From positions 62,001 through 126,000 of the forward strand of contig JAAFIG010000001.1 of assembly GCA_013298595.1 (NCBI GenBank): a DNA stretch of 64,000 nt, written 5' to 3'. Below are positions 35,510-44,713 of the stretch, piece after piece; the stretch's first letter is position 1; each line of letters starts with the position of its first letter. The notes below the pieces were generated by a model, which saw only the letters and a list, made by a program, of their open reading frames with translations, made no database searches and had not been told where the DNA came from. The DNA is from Deinococcales bacterium. Lineage in GTDB: Bacteria; Deinococcota; Deinococci; Deinococcales; JAAFIG01. The position numbers and the translations under genes were made by a program.

Positions 35510-36891
35510 CCAGCAATGCCGAGCAAAGTTTTTTATTGCGTTTCAAAGAAGATTTTTTAGCCAATGCAAACTCAAATCAGTTATTACCCAGTGTGCGTGA
35601 ACTCAGTCAGCGTTATCGTATTTCACCTGTCACCATTACTCGAGGCTTAAAAATCTTAACGCTTGAGGGTAAAATTTTAACCAAACCAGGCGCTGGTACT
35701 TTTGTTGCCGAGAAAACACTTAATCAGGCTGCACTAGACACATCTTGGCAAAGTTTAGCGTTGGGTGCTCGAGTACCATTTGGCGAAGAAACCCAAATCC
35801 TGATGAATCCACCTCGAGCCGATTATTTTTTACTTGGAGGCGGTTACCCAGATGAGCGCTTACAACCCCATGCTTTGCTGAATAAAGCTGCCACAGCAGC
35901 CTTACGACGCGGCGATGCCTGGACTCGCAGTCATCCCAGTGGTTTAGAAGCTTTACGCATCTGGTTTGCTCGAGAACTCAGTGCAGATTTCTCGAGTCAA
36001 GATGTGCTGATTGCCCCTGGTGGACAAGCCGCAGTCGCCGCTTGTTTACGAGCACTGATAGCAGCCAATGGCACTGTTTTAATGGAATCACCAACCTATT
36101 TTGGCGCTTTAGCAGTAGCCCGTTCATCTGGATTTATCACTGTGCCAGTGCCGATAGATCAATTTGGAGTACGTCCAGATTGGCTAGAAAGTGCTTTCTC
36201 GAGCAGTGGTGCTCGAGTTGCTTATTTACAACCCACACACCACAACCCAACAGGAGCAATTCTTTCTCCTGAAAGGCGCAAAGCGGTACTTGAAGTGGCA
36301 GCGAAATTTAATGCTTTTATTATTGAAGATGATTATGCCCAAGATTTCACCTTATCGGGTACACCACCCCGCCCACTGATTCTTGATGACACCGATGGTC
36401 GAGTAATTTGTATTCGTAGCCTCACCAAAGCCAGTGCGCCAAGTATGCGAGTGGCTGCAATCATTGCTCGAGGTGCAGTCCGAGAACGATTACGCGCGCA
36501 ACTAGCTATTTCGGAAATGTTCACACCACTGGTTTTACAAATCACTGCCCTCGAGTTGGTCAGCAGTGCAGGCTGGGGTAAGCACTTAAAAAACATGCGC
36601 CAACAATTGCGATCACGCCGAGACAGCTTAATTCATGCCCTCGAGCAAAATGGTTTTGCAGTACCAAAAACACCCAATGGCGGTTTTGGCATTTGGTTAC
36701 CGTTACCATCTGACGATCTCGAGTTCACCCAAGCCGCTTTACAACTTGGCGTGCAATTACTACCAGGTAAAGCATTTTTTCCAGCCGAAAGCAACGGGAA
36801 TTTTGCTCGAGTTTCGTATGCGGCTGCCGATGAAAATGCCTTACTCGAGGCTGCTAAACGACTGGGTTCAATTCGGTCTGGGAACGTTTAA
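35491..36891 (+). CDS. MocR-family (GntR HTH + aminotransferase) regulator
   Basis: The 466-residue protein has an N-terminal winged helix (LPSVRELSQRYRISPVTITRGLKILTLEGKI, ~30-80) fused to a fold-type I aminotransferase-like domain (~100-465). Visible blocks include GGQAAVAACLRALI, ESPTYFGAL, QPTHHNPTGAILS and SLTKASAPSMRVA with the PLP lysine. MocR proteins (GabR, PdxR, TauR) bind PLP plus an amine or amino acid and control nearby genes. The divergent EamA exporter is the obvious target. Confidence 0.92.
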   Translation: MPSLTATSNAEQSFLLRFKEDFLANANSNQLLPSVRELSQRYRISPVTITRGLKILTLEGKILTKPGAGTFVAEKTLNQAALDTSWQSLALGARVPFGEETQILMNPPRADYFLLGGGYPDERLQPHALLNKAATAALRRGDAWTRSHPSGLEALRIWFARELSADFSSQDVLIAPGGQAAVAACLRALIAANGTVLMESPTYFGALAVARSSGFITVPVPIDQFGVRPDWLESAFSSSGARVAYLQPTHHNPTGAILSPERRKAVLEVAAKFNAFIIEDDYAQDFTLSGTPPRPLILDDTDGRVICIRSLTKASAPSMRVAAIIARGAVRERLRAQLAISEMFTPLVLQITALELVSSAGWGKHLKNMRQQLRSRRDSLIHALEQNGFAVPKTPNGGFGIWLPLPSDDLEFTQAALQLGVQLLPGKAFFPAESNGNFARVSYAAADENALLEAAKRLGSIRSGNV

Positions 36892-36916
36892 CCTAAAATT
36901 CGCGTAGACTAGATAA

Positions 36917-38344
36917 ATGAAAAGTAATCCTATTCTACCTTTGATTGTCATGTTGCTGCTTGGATACGGTGCTTACACGCTGTATCAACGTGGGCAACTC
37001 AATTTACCAGGATTTCCACCACAAACACCTACAAAAACACCTACAAACACACCACCTGTGCCTATAAAAAACCCCACGACAGCACCTGTATATTCGCTCG
37101 AGATTGAACCAATCAAATTTGTCCGACCAGAAATTCAAGCTTTGTATGCTTTACGTGCAAAAAAAGATTGGGCGCAATTACTGACCGATGCTGATGCTTT
37201 TCGGCGTAAAAACCCAACTGATGCTTTGGCAGGAATGCTGCGCGAAGAAGCCATTGTCAAACTTGCTAACGGCGATAATTACATGATTGGTGTCTCCGCC
37301 CCACTCAGCGGACCACTCCGTCAAGTCGGTGAGGCATTCTTACAGGGTGTCTATCTTGCCAGCAAAGAAGTCAACGAAGCTGGCGGATTCTTACGCAACG
37401 GTAAAGGCAAACCACAAAAAATCACAGTACGGGTACTTAACGATGCTGGTGACCGTGCCACAGCCATCAAAGTCGCCAGCGAATTTGTCCAAGACCAATT
37501 TATTTGGGGTATTGTTGGACCTTACTCGAGCAGCACATTACTCGCTGCTGCACCCATTTATAATGCTGCCAGCCCTGGTACACCCATTATTGCGCCAGCC
37601 GCAACCAACCCTAAAATTACCAATGCGGGAAAAATGATTTACCGTGTTGCACCATCTGACAGCACTCAAGGCGCTGCGTTGGCTCGGCTGGTCAAATCTC
37701 GAGGGGCAAAAAGTGTGGCTGTTGTTTTTGATGAAAGCGATGCGTACTCTTTGGGTTTAGCTCAAACTTTTAAAGCCCAAGCCAGCCAAATTAACCTGAC
37801 CACCTCGGATATTCCATTTTCCTTAAATAATTACACCCAACCCAAAGTTGGTAATTTTGCTGTAGATGCCATTTTTGTAGCAGCTTACACAGCTGATGTT
37901 GCTGCTGTTGCTAAAGTCGAAAAATCTTTTAATAAAGCAATTTATGCTGGCGATGGAGCCTACGGGCAAGACCTGATAGCCCAAGGTGGTCAAGATATCG
38001 AAGGAGTTGTGGTCACCAGTTTCTGGCACAGCACCTTAACTGATAAAAACTCGGCTCAATTTACCAAACGTTTCCAAAACTTATTTGGTGGCGGCACTCC
38101 TAACGCCAATGCGATGCAAGCCTACGATGCAACTCGAGCCTTAATTGAAGCCCTGCGTCGTATGCGAGCCAAACCCGAAAATGGCGAAGGTGTACGCCTT
38201 GCTTTAGAAAGCCTGACCAAAAAACCCATTGATGGCATTACCTCACCCATCCAGTTTGATGCTAACGGCGACATGAATAACCGTCCGTGGGTCGCTATTA
38301 CCGTAGAGAACGGTAAATTCAAAGCGATTGGTTATGCTAAGTAA
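36917..38344 (+). CDS. Membrane-anchored periplasmic-binding-like protein (LIV-type), copy 1
   Basis: The 475-residue protein has one hydrophobic N-terminal helix (LIVMLLLGYGAYTLY), a Pro/Thr-rich linker (~35-60), a ~60-residue helical TPR-like segment, then a type I periplasmic-binding fold of the Leu/Ile/Val class (GVSAPLSGPLRQVGEAFLQGVYLASKEVNEAGG, GIVGPYSSSTLLAAAPIY, AAYTADVAAVAKVEKSF). No lipobox or permease/ATPase genes are nearby. It may be a ligand sensor or present substrate to a remote ABC transporter. TAGACT is six bases before ATG (leaderless). A paralog follows. Confidence 0.82.
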   Translation: MKSNPILPLIVMLLLGYGAYTLYQRGQLNLPGFPPQTPTKTPTNTPPVPIKNPTTAPVYSLEIEPIKFVRPEIQALYALRAKKDWAQLLTDADAFRRKNPTDALAGMLREEAIVKLANGDNYMIGVSAPLSGPLRQVGEAFLQGVYLASKEVNEAGGFLRNGKGKPQKITVRVLNDAGDRATAIKVASEFVQDQFIWGIVGPYSSSTLLAAAPIYNAASPGTPIIAPAATNPKITNAGKMIYRVAPSDSTQGAALARLVKSRGAKSVAVVFDESDAYSLGLAQTFKAQASQINLTTSDIPFSLNNYTQPKVGNFAVDAIFVAAYTADVAAVAKVEKSFNKAIYAGDGAYGQDLIAQGGQDIEGVVVTSFWHSTLTDKNSAQFTKRFQNLFGGGTPNANAMQAYDATRALIEALRRMRAKPENGEGVRLALESLTKKPIDGITSPIQFDANGDMNNRPWVAITVENGKFKAIGYAK

Positions 38345-38349
38345 ACAAT

Positions 38350-38390
38350 ATTGGTTACGCCACTCAGTAAATGTATTTGGTTACGCCAAG
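38350..38390 (+). repeat. Short direct repeats after the first binding-protein gene
   Basis: TTGGTTACGCCA occurs at ~38350-38361 and ~38379-38390. Each is a near copy of the 3' end of the preceding gene (TTGGTTATGCTAAGTAAAC at ~38328-38346). It looks like tandem duplication of the gene's last codons and stop. No function is apparent. Confidence 0.45.
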
Positions 38391-38445
38391 TAAACCATAA
38401 TTTGAGCAGTAGCTGCTCTCCCCTATTCTCGAGTAGACTACATCC

Positions 38446-40044
38446 ATGAAACCTCAGAATTTGATTCCAATTATTGTCATTGCTATTGCCGCGTACTTTG
38501 GTTGGCAGCAACATCAAAGTTGCAATATTCAATTACCAGGAATTGCTGTGCCTACCGCTTGTCAATCGGCAGTACCAAGTACACCACCCACCACTAACCC
38601 AACAACGACAACTCCTACAACGCCGCCACCTGTAACCACAACACCCTCGAGTCCTCCACAAACCACGGCACCAGTTACACCTTCAACTCCACCTGCTACA
38701 CCACCTAACACAACAACGCCTACTAACCCACCCACAACAACACCACCTGCAACCACAACCACAACAACACCCGCTGCAACAAGTGGTTATCCCGAAGCCA
38801 GTTTAGTGACACCCAGCGTGGTGGTTGAAGACAACTTACGCCCCGAACGTGCCGATATTTTATCGGCTTACACAGCCAAAACATACTCAGATGCCATCGA
38901 AAAAGCCGATGCTTGGTTAAACTCGAGACCAACCGATGCTTTAATTGGTTTGGTTCGCAATAATGCTTTTGCTCGGCAACTCGGTCAGGATGCACTGGTG
39001 ATTGGTTTATCGGTTCCTACCAGCGGCTCGAGTGTGCAACAAGGCGAAGCCATTTTGCAAGGCACCAATATGGCATTGCAAGAAGTCAATCAAGCTGGTG
39101 GTATTGCTGGTAAACGTGTGATTATCGAAATTCGCAATGACCAAAATGATCGTTCTTTAGCTGTCCAAGCCAGTAGTAGTTTGGTTCAAGAAAGCAAAGT
39201 GCTTGGTGTGATTGGTCCTGTCAACTCGAGTGCAGCCGTAGCAGCTGCTGATTTCTATAATGCTGGAAGTTTAGTCCATCTTACGCCTTCTGCTACAGAT
39301 GATCGGTTAGGTACCAAAGGTGGTTATACCTACCGTTTAGCCGTGCCAAGCAGTGTGCAAGGCAAAGCACTGGCAAAGATTGCTCAGAAACGCAATTACA
39401 GCCGTATCCCTGTCTACTTTGACCCAAAGGATGCCTATAGTAAAAGCCTTGCCGATGCCTTTATGCAGGAAGCAAAAAATCAAAGTATTAGCACTGTGCC
39501 AATCGAATTTCCCAGCAAAGGCTTACCTGCCGATTATCTAATTTTTCAAGACGACCCACGCCCAGATGCCATTTTTATTGCTGGTACAGCCCAAGATTGC
39601 GCCCGTATTGCCACAGCAATTGCCGCTGAAAAAGTGCAGTTACCCATTTTAACAGGCAGTGCCGCTTACAGCCAAGAACTCTTACAAGGTGGTGAAGCCG
39701 TTGAAGGCTTAACGATGTTGTCTTTTTTCCACGCCACCAGCACTGTTGGTAATACCCAACAATTTGTCAAAGCTTTCCAAAAACGCTATGGCGGTGGTAC
39801 ACCTAACGCTCGAGCCATGCAAGCTTACGATGCCACCCGAGCACTGTTAGAAGCCATGAAACGCGCAAGTGCCAGTGGTACTGTGACTCGAGCCAGTGTC
39901 AAAAAAGCCTTGGATGGTTTCTCGAGTAAACCCGCACCTGGTGTGACCAGTGCAGTGCAATTCAAAGCTGGTGCGATTCTCAATCGTCCTTTGGTTGTGA
40001 TTGAAGTACGAAAAGGTAAACTCGAAGCGACAGATGTGATTTAA
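38446..40044 (+). CDS. Membrane-anchored periplasmic-binding-like protein (LIV-type), copy 2
   Basis: The 532-residue protein is paralogous to the gene at 36917: same N-terminal anchor (LIPIIVIAIAAYFGWQ), but a much longer Thr/Pro linker (~40-115, almost only Thr, Pro, Ala, Asn). The TPR-like helical segment and LIV-type binding fold follow (GLSVPTSGSSVQQGEAILQGTNMALQEVNQAGG, GVIGPVNSSAAVAAADFYNAG, RYGGGTPNARAMQAYDATRALLEA). TAGACT is six bases before ATG. Ligand-specific residues differ, so the two likely bind different solutes. Confidence 0.82.
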   Translation: MKPQNLIPIIVIAIAAYFGWQQHQSCNIQLPGIAVPTACQSAVPSTPPTTNPTTTTPTTPPPVTTTPSSPPQTTAPVTPSTPPATPPNTTTPTNPPTTTPPATTTTTTPAATSGYPEASLVTPSVVVEDNLRPERADILSAYTAKTYSDAIEKADAWLNSRPTDALIGLVRNNAFARQLGQDALVIGLSVPTSGSSVQQGEAILQGTNMALQEVNQAGGIAGKRVIIEIRNDQNDRSLAVQASSSLVQESKVLGVIGPVNSSAAVAAADFYNAGSLVHLTPSATDDRLGTKGGYTYRLAVPSSVQGKALAKIAQKRNYSRIPVYFDPKDAYSKSLADAFMQEAKNQSISTVPIEFPSKGLPADYLIFQDDPRPDAIFIAGTAQDCARIATAIAAEKVQLPILTGSAAYSQELLQGGEAVEGLTMLSFFHATSTVGNTQQFVKAFQKRYGGGTPNARAMQAYDATRALLEAMKRASASGTVTRASVKKALDGFSSKPAPGVTSAVQFKAGAILNRPLVVIEVRKGKLEATDVI

Positions 40045-40090
40045 CAAATTTAGGCTGTGTCGCAAGTTCACAAACAAGTATGCTTGCGCC

Positions 40091-42013
40091 ATGAAACAAA
40101 CTGCTGAAGCCTTATACGATCTCAAATTTGTCTCTGAACCCATTGTTTCAAGCGATGGTCGTTTTGTGGCATGTGTTGTCACCGAAGTTGCTGAGGATAA
40201 AAAAGCCTACACTTCAGGGATTTACTTATCTCGGGATGGCAAAGAAGTTCAGCGTTTAACATCGGGTAAACACAAAGACAGCAGTCCAAAATTCTCGAGC
40301 GACTCTAGTCAAATGATTTTTGTGCGTGTTATCGAGAAAAAACCACAATTATTCGCAGTACCATTACACGGCGGCGAACCACGACAACTGACCAAATTAA
40401 AAGCTGGTGTCTCGAGTCCAATATTTTCTGCTGACGGCTCAAGAGTGGCTTTTTTATCTCGAGGCGATTGGACAGATACAGCACTCGAAGAAGGTTTACC
40501 ACGGGTGATTGAACATTCGCGTTACAAAGAAAATGGTATTCCTGGTACAGGTTTTTTAGCCACCGAACCACTGGCATTATGGGTGCTGGATTTAGCCACC
40601 GAAAACTGCGAATGTGTTTCTAAACACCCCACCGATATTGGTAGTTTTGCTTGGCTACCAGATGGTTGGGGTTTGGTTTTTACTGCTGCTCGCAATATCG
40701 AAAGTACAGCAAAATGGTCTGCCGAAGTTTTTTTGCTGATGCTCGGACAGAAAAAACCGCGCCGCTTAACCAATTGGCGTGGTTCGCTTAGCGGCATTAC
40801 CGTATCCCCAAATGGTTTATATTTTGCAGTGCTTGCCGATCCAGATTTTTCTGATCAACCAGGCGATGCCCACCTTTACTACGCCAAACTCGAGAGTAAC
40901 ACCACTTTGCAACGCCTCGCAGCGAATACTGACATGCTGATGACCCAAACTGTTAATGCTGACACGCATTATGGTGCATACCCCAACACACCAATCTGGA
41001 TTTCTGATACAACAATTCTTTGCATCGGACAAAAAGGTGGCAGCGGCGGTCTCTATGAAGTCTCGATTAAAAATAACAGCATCAAACCACGTATCGAACC
41101 ACAACACTCGAGTATTCCTGCTTTTAGTGCCAGCCAAGACGGACGCACAGCCTACTTACTCGAGCACCCAGCCCACCCATGCGAACTACACTTTGTAGGT
41201 AAGCAACTCTCCAATTTTCATCAAAGCGCCAGCAACCGCGACCTCGAGCATATTGTTGTGCAACGCGGCAATTTTACCATCGAAGGTTGGTTAATGAAAC
41301 CCACAGCTTTTAAACGCAATGGCAAATACCCAGTGGTGCTCAATGTGCATGGTGGACCCGCAACAGCTTGGGGCTACACATACATGCACGAATTTCAAGT
41401 GTTAGCAGCGGCTGGTTACGCTGTGGCATTCTGCAATATCCGTGGCAGCACAGGCTACGGAGATGCTCAAACCGCTGGTATCCAAGGTGATTACCTCAAT
41501 GAAGATTACCAAGATGTACTGACTTTCCTCGATGCTTGTTTAGAGAAATTCTCGTATCTTGATAAAAAACGCACAGCTATTGTGGGCGGAAGTTACGGTG
41601 GTGTCATGACCAACTGGGTAATCAGTCACACCAACCGCTTCAAAGCCGCTATTACCGACCGCAGTATTTGCAACTGGGTATCTTTTACGGGTTCAAGCGA
41701 TATTGGTTACAGATTTGTCCCTCGAGAATTACATGGAAAAGTCCCTCAAGATTGGGAAAGACTCTGGGAAAAATCACCATTAAAACATGTACAAAATGTT
41801 AAAACACCTTGCTTAATTGTGCACTCCGAAGAAGACCATCGCTGCCCCATCGAACAAGCCGAACAATGGTTTATTGCCCTGAAAAACCAAGGTGTACCCA
41901 CCAAATTTATTCGTATCCCCAACGAAAATCATGAACTCTCAAGAAGTGGCAGACCTGACAGACGCGTCTACCGCTTAAATGCTTATCTGCAATGGCTCGA
42001 GGAGCATTTGTAA
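40091..42013 (+). CDS. S9 family prolyl oligopeptidase (acylaminoacyl-peptidase-like), copy 1
   Basis: The 640-residue protein has an N-terminal propeller (~1-370, PD40/WD40-like 'SSDGRFVACVVTEV', 'SADGSRVAFLSRGD') and a C-terminal alpha/beta hydrolase (~380-640). The nucleophile motif is VGGSYGGVMTNW. The triad is completed by Asp in HSEEDHRCPIEQAEQW and His in ENHELSRSG. This S9C architecture cleaves short peptides. No signal peptide, so cytosolic. TATGCT is six bases before ATG. The tandem paralog at 42091 has an identical promoter core. Confidence 0.92.
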   Translation: MKQTAEALYDLKFVSEPIVSSDGRFVACVVTEVAEDKKAYTSGIYLSRDGKEVQRLTSGKHKDSSPKFSSDSSQMIFVRVIEKKPQLFAVPLHGGEPRQLTKLKAGVSSPIFSADGSRVAFLSRGDWTDTALEEGLPRVIEHSRYKENGIPGTGFLATEPLALWVLDLATENCECVSKHPTDIGSFAWLPDGWGLVFTAARNIESTAKWSAEVFLLMLGQKKPRRLTNWRGSLSGITVSPNGLYFAVLADPDFSDQPGDAHLYYAKLESNTTLQRLAANTDMLMTQTVNADTHYGAYPNTPIWISDTTILCIGQKGGSGGLYEVSIKNNSIKPRIEPQHSSIPAFSASQDGRTAYLLEHPAHPCELHFVGKQLSNFHQSASNRDLEHIVVQRGNFTIEGWLMKPTAFKRNGKYPVVLNVHGGPATAWGYTYMHEFQVLAAAGYAVAFCNIRGSTGYGDAQTAGIQGDYLNEDYQDVLTFLDACLEKFSYLDKKRTAIVGGSYGGVMTNWVISHTNRFKAAITDRSICNWVSFTGSSDIGYRFVPRELHGKVPQDWERLWEKSPLKHVQNVKTPCLIVHSEEDHRCPIEQAEQWFIALKNQGVPTKFIRIPNENHELSRSGRPDRRVYRLNAYLQWLEEHL

Positions 42014-42090
42014 ATCAATACCAAGTGTGAAGAGATATTTCAATAACTGATCTCACTTCACTGCAATTTCACAGGAAATATGCTTGCACC

Positions 42091-44031
42091 ATGAAACAAA
42101 CCGCCGAAACCTTATACGATCTGAAATTCGTCTCTGAACCGATTGTCTCGAGCGATGGGCGCTTTGTGGCGTGTGTAGTCAGCCAAGTGACTGAGAATAA
42201 AAAAGGCTATACCTCGCAGATTTATTTGTCTCGAGACGGGCAGGAGGTACAACCTTTCACTTCGGGTCAACACATAGACAGCAGCCCAAGATTCTCAAAT
42301 GATGGTTTGCAAATGGTCTTTGTTCGGGTAGTGGACGATCAATCACAGTTATTTATCTTGCCTGTGCATGGTGGCGAAGCTCGACAATTGACCAAATTAA
42401 AATCTGGTATCTCAAGTCCACAATTTTCTGTGGATGGCACAAGAGTGGCTTTTTTATCTCGAGGTGATTGGGTGGATATAGCCCTCATCGAAGGTTTACC
42501 TCGAGAAATCGAGCATCTGCGCTACAAAGAAGATGGTGTTGCAGGCGCAGGACTATGTGCTACCGAACCAAAAGCCCTTTGGGTATTGGATTTGACATCT
42601 GGAAAACTCGAGCGTGTCTCCAAACACCCAACTGAGATTGGTTCTTTTGCATGGTTGCCAACTGGTTGGGGTTTGGTCTTTACCGCCAGCCAAAACCAAA
42701 CCAGCAATGACAAACTGGCTTCGGAAGTATTTTTGCTAATGTTGGGACAGAAAAAACCACAGCGTTTAACCAATTGGCACGGCTCGTTGGGTCACATTGC
42801 AGTTTCGCCAAATGGTTTACATTTTGCTGTGCTTGCCAACCCCGATCTTTTCGGTCAACCCGGTGACAGCCATTTGTACTATGCCAAGCTCGAGCGCAAT
42901 ACCAAATTGCAACCTGTTGCTGCCGAAGCTGATTTACGGGTTGGTAACAGCCTTTATGCCGACTCGCAATTAGGTGCATATCCAATCACCCCATTTTGGC
43001 GTTCTGACGATACGATCCTATGCTTGATTGAAAAAAGCGGCAGTTGCAGAATATATGAATTCTCGATCCACAAAGACAGCGCTAAAGCCCTGATCGAACC
43101 GCAGGGTTCAAGTATTTCTGCTTTTAGTGCCACCACCGATGGACGCGTGGCTTATCTGCTCGAGCATCCTGCTCATCCTTGTGAGCTGTATTTTGTCAGT
43201 CGGCAACTCTCCAATTTCAATAACAGTTCACCAAACCACGACCTCGAGCATATTGTTTTTCAGCGCGACCACTTTACAATAGAAGGCTGGGTATTGAAAC
43301 CCACCAATTTGAAACGCAACAAAAAATGCCCCGTCGTCTTATATGTTCATGGTGGACCGGCTTGGGCTTGGGGCTACACTCACATGCACGAATTTCAAGT
43401 CTTAGCATCGGCTGGTTATGCTGTGGCATTTTGTAATATTCGCGGTAGCACTGGCTACGGTGATGCCCAAACAGCTGGTATTCAAGGCGATTATTTGAAC
43501 GAGGATTACCAAGATTTGCTGGCATTTTTTGATGCTTGCTTAGAACAATTCCCCTACCTTGATCAAAACCGAACCGCGATTATCGGTAGCAGTTACGGCG
43601 GACTGATGACCAACTGGACAATCAGTCATACCAAGCGCTTTAAAGCGGCGATTGCTGATTGCAGCCTCTGCAACTGGATTTCTTTAACAGGCACCAGCGA
43701 CATTGGCTACCGTTTTGTACCAAGGGAATTGCGTGGCACTTTCCCAGAAGACTGGGAGCATCTCTGGGAGAAATCACCGCTGAAACACGTTAAAAATGTT
43801 TCAACACCCTGTTTGATTCTGCACTCCGAAGAAGACCATCGCTGCCCGATTGAACAAGCCGAGCAATGGTATGTTGCTCTAAAAAAGGTAGGTGTTCCCA
43901 CCAAATTGATTCGGGTACCAGGCGAAAACCATGAACTCTCGAGCAGTGGCAGACCAGACAGGCGTGTGTACCGCTTAAATGCGTTCTTGCAATGGCTCGA
44001 GGAACATTTGCAAGCTCCCAAATTTCGATAA
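42091..44031 (+). CDS. S9 family prolyl oligopeptidase, copy 2
   Basis: The 646-residue tandem paralog of the gene at 40091 keeps the same order: propeller, hydrolase with IGSSYGGLMTNW, HSEEDHRCPIEQAEQWYVALK and ENHELSSSGRPDRR. The serine, aspartate and histidine are conserved. The sequences are very similar over the catalytic half and diverge more in the propeller, which gates substrate entry, so specificity may differ. TATGCT six bases before ATG and the first codons (MKQTAE) match copy 1, so the duplication included the promoter. Confidence 0.92.
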   Translation: MKQTAETLYDLKFVSEPIVSSDGRFVACVVSQVTENKKGYTSQIYLSRDGQEVQPFTSGQHIDSSPRFSNDGLQMVFVRVVDDQSQLFILPVHGGEARQLTKLKSGISSPQFSVDGTRVAFLSRGDWVDIALIEGLPREIEHLRYKEDGVAGAGLCATEPKALWVLDLTSGKLERVSKHPTEIGSFAWLPTGWGLVFTASQNQTSNDKLASEVFLLMLGQKKPQRLTNWHGSLGHIAVSPNGLHFAVLANPDLFGQPGDSHLYYAKLERNTKLQPVAAEADLRVGNSLYADSQLGAYPITPFWRSDDTILCLIEKSGSCRIYEFSIHKDSAKALIEPQGSSISAFSATTDGRVAYLLEHPAHPCELYFVSRQLSNFNNSSPNHDLEHIVFQRDHFTIEGWVLKPTNLKRNKKCPVVLYVHGGPAWAWGYTHMHEFQVLASAGYAVAFCNIRGSTGYGDAQTAGIQGDYLNEDYQDLLAFFDACLEQFPYLDQNRTAIIGSSYGGLMTNWTISHTKRFKAAIADCSLCNWISLTGTSDIGYRFVPRELRGTFPEDWEHLWEKSPLKHVKNVSTPCLILHSEEDHRCPIEQAEQWYVALKKVGVPTKLIRVPGENHELSSSGRPDRRVYRLNAFLQWLEEHLQAPKFR

Positions 44032-44089
44032 AAGCGATGTATGTCTCGCCACTACGATCGCGGCATACTCATTTTGCTAGACTACTGTT

Positions 44090-44713
44090 ATGCAACCACT
44101 CGAGACACGCACAGATTACACACATGGGCAATTAGATGTTTTAGATGTTTTAGATTCACCGCTCGAGCAATTACAAATGTGGCTTTCAGAGGCAGCAGAG
44201 GCAAATATTCTCGAGCCAAATGGCATGACTATTTCGACGGTGCGCCAAGGAATGCCAAGTAGTCGTGTGGTGCTATTGCGTGGTTTAGATACTGGTTTGG
44301 TGTTTTATACCAATTACTTATCACGTAAAGGTACAGACATTGCCAGTAATGCGTTTGTGGCAGCAAATTTTTGGTGGGCTGCGCTCGAGCGGCAAGTTCG
44401 GATAGAGGGGAAACTTGAGAAAGTTTCGGCAGCTGAATCTGATGCGTATTTTGCCAGCCGTCCATTTGAGAGTCAGCTTGCGAGTGCTGCCAGTCCACAA
44501 AGCCAAGTGGTGGAACGGCATGTTCTCGAGCAAATGGTGACAGATTTACGGGCAACTCATGTTGATAGTATGCCGCGCCCAGCTCATTGGGGCGGGTTTC
44601 GGTTAGTACCTACGTATTTTGAATTTTGGCAAGGTCGCAAAGCACGATTGCATGACCGAATTGCCTTTGTACTTGAGGCTGGGATATGGCGTAAGGAGCG
44701 TTTAGCGCCATGA
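44090..44713 (+). CDS. pdxH: Pyridoxamine 5'-phosphate oxidase
   Basis: The 207-residue protein has the PdxH pattern: TVRQGMPSSRVVLLRGLDTGLVFYTNYLSRKG (FMN-binding), NFWWAALERQVRIEG, FASRPFESQLASAASPQS, and the C-terminal RPAHWGGFRLVPTYFEFWQGRKARLHDR … RLAP block. It oxidises pyridoxamine or pyridoxine 5'-phosphate to PLP with FMN. TAGACT is six bases before ATG. The stop overlaps the next start by four bases. Confidence 0.95.
   Translation: MQPLETRTDYTHGQLDVLDVLDSPLEQLQMWLSEAAEANILEPNGMTISTVRQGMPSSRVVLLRGLDTGLVFYTNYLSRKGTDIASNAFVAANFWWAALERQVRIEGKLEKVSAAESDAYFASRPFESQLASAASPQSQVVERHVLEQMVTDLRATHVDSMPRPAHWGGFRLVPTYFEFWQGRKARLHDRIAFVLEAGIWRKERLAP

Noticed and set aside
38562-38762. Val/Gly-rich minus-strand frame opposite the Thr/Pro linker
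   Set aside because: It is the low-complexity complement of the Thr/Pro-coding ACA/CCA repeats in the binding-protein gene.
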